DNA from: Scatosoma sp045655705 | Lineage (GTDB): Bacteria > Bacillota > Clostridia > Christensenellales > Borkfalkiaceae | Assembly (NCBI GenBank): GCA_045655705.1 | Contig: JAZOPU010000023.1 | Location: 1-5,461 of the forward strand | Length of the DNA stretch: 5,461 bases | Reading direction: 5' to 3' | In this document: one piece after another, positions 5,320 through 5,461 of the stretch | Numbering within the stretch: position 1 is the stretch's first letter | Layout of the letters: the number at the start of each line of letters is the position of its first letter | Made by a program: the position numbers and the translations under genes | Notes under the pieces: generated by a model | The model's database searches: none | What the model saw: only the letters and a program-made list of their open reading frames with translations | What the model was told of the DNA's origin: nothing

Positions 5320-5461
5320 TGATTGTAAACGGCATATCCTTTGCCCCCGAAAGGCGGATATAATAAGTATATCTCATATTATTTACCGTCGTAAAGCTTA
5401 CGCTTGTCGTGCCCGATTTTACCACTTCATTATCATAAATGATTTCTATTAGGCAATTTTC
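5315..5461 (-). CDS. C-terminal 48 residues of an unidentified protein (5' part outside window)
   Basis: Reading leftward from the window edge, the frame is open for 48 codons and ends with TAA at 5317-5315, inside the shared terminator palindrome. The peptide is rich in Thr, Ser, Val and Tyr and alternates like beta strands (IEIIYDNEVVKSG, SVSFTTV, RYTYYIRLSGAKD, PFTIS). This resembles the final strands of a secreted beta-sandwich domain, with a faint likeness to bacterial pre-peptidase C-terminal domains (YYIRLSG followed by a short terminal strand). That likeness is weak and is not a functional call. Support for its being a real gene is the stop codon placed at a convergent terminator and the codon choice similar to its neighbours. 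The catalytic or main part, if any, is out of view. Confidence 0.6.
   Translation of the reverse strand, partial: ENCLIEIIYDNEVVKSGTTSVSFTTVNNMRYTYYIRLSGAKDMPFTIS

Overview
The window looks like a piece of an uncultured low-to-mid-GC Firmicutes (Clostridia-type) chromosome. The basis is its AGGAG-type ribosome binding sites, sigma-A-type promoter, OppA-like lipoprotein, acetyl-type MetA and direct-sulfhydrylation MetY. This is inference from gene content only; no rRNA or marker gene is present.

Layout: (1) 1-468, minus strand, the 5' part of a left-handed beta-helix acyltransferase related to the GlmU acetyltransferase domain, cut by the window edge. (2) 485-669, a 185-bp mosaic of small hairpins separated by GTGAAGT-type spacers (repeat copy A). 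(3) 670-2799, minus strand, a large (709 aa) peptide-type ABC transporter substrate-binding lipoprotein with no permease or ATPase gene beside it. (4) 2800-2907, a divergent intergenic gap with one very good promoter reading right. (5) 2908-4185, metY, O-acetylhomoserine sulfhydrylase. (6) 4187-4347, repeat copy B. (7) 4365-5282, metA, a homoserine O-acyltransferase with the Glu111 that marks acetyl-CoA users. (8) 5274-5319, an almost wholly palindromic terminator shared by metA and a convergent gene. (9) 5315-5461, minus strand, the last 48 residues of an unidentified protein.

metY and metA form a coherent two-gene methionine unit: MetA makes O-acetylhomoserine and MetY converts it with sulfide to homocysteine. 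The lipoprotein and acyltransferase genes run the opposite way from the same divergent gap.

The most interesting feature is the pair of modular hairpin repeats. Both occupy the same position relative to transcription, filling the gap between the stop codon of one gene and the ribosome binding site of the next co-directional gene. Module order is the same in the two copies on the plus strand, but the 25-bp central core and at least two hairpin loops match only when one copy is reverse-complemented. Individual palindromic modules therefore seem to have flipped in place. Apart from these repeats the gene content is ordinary; I see no defence system, CRISPR array, tRNA, rRNA or transposase gene.
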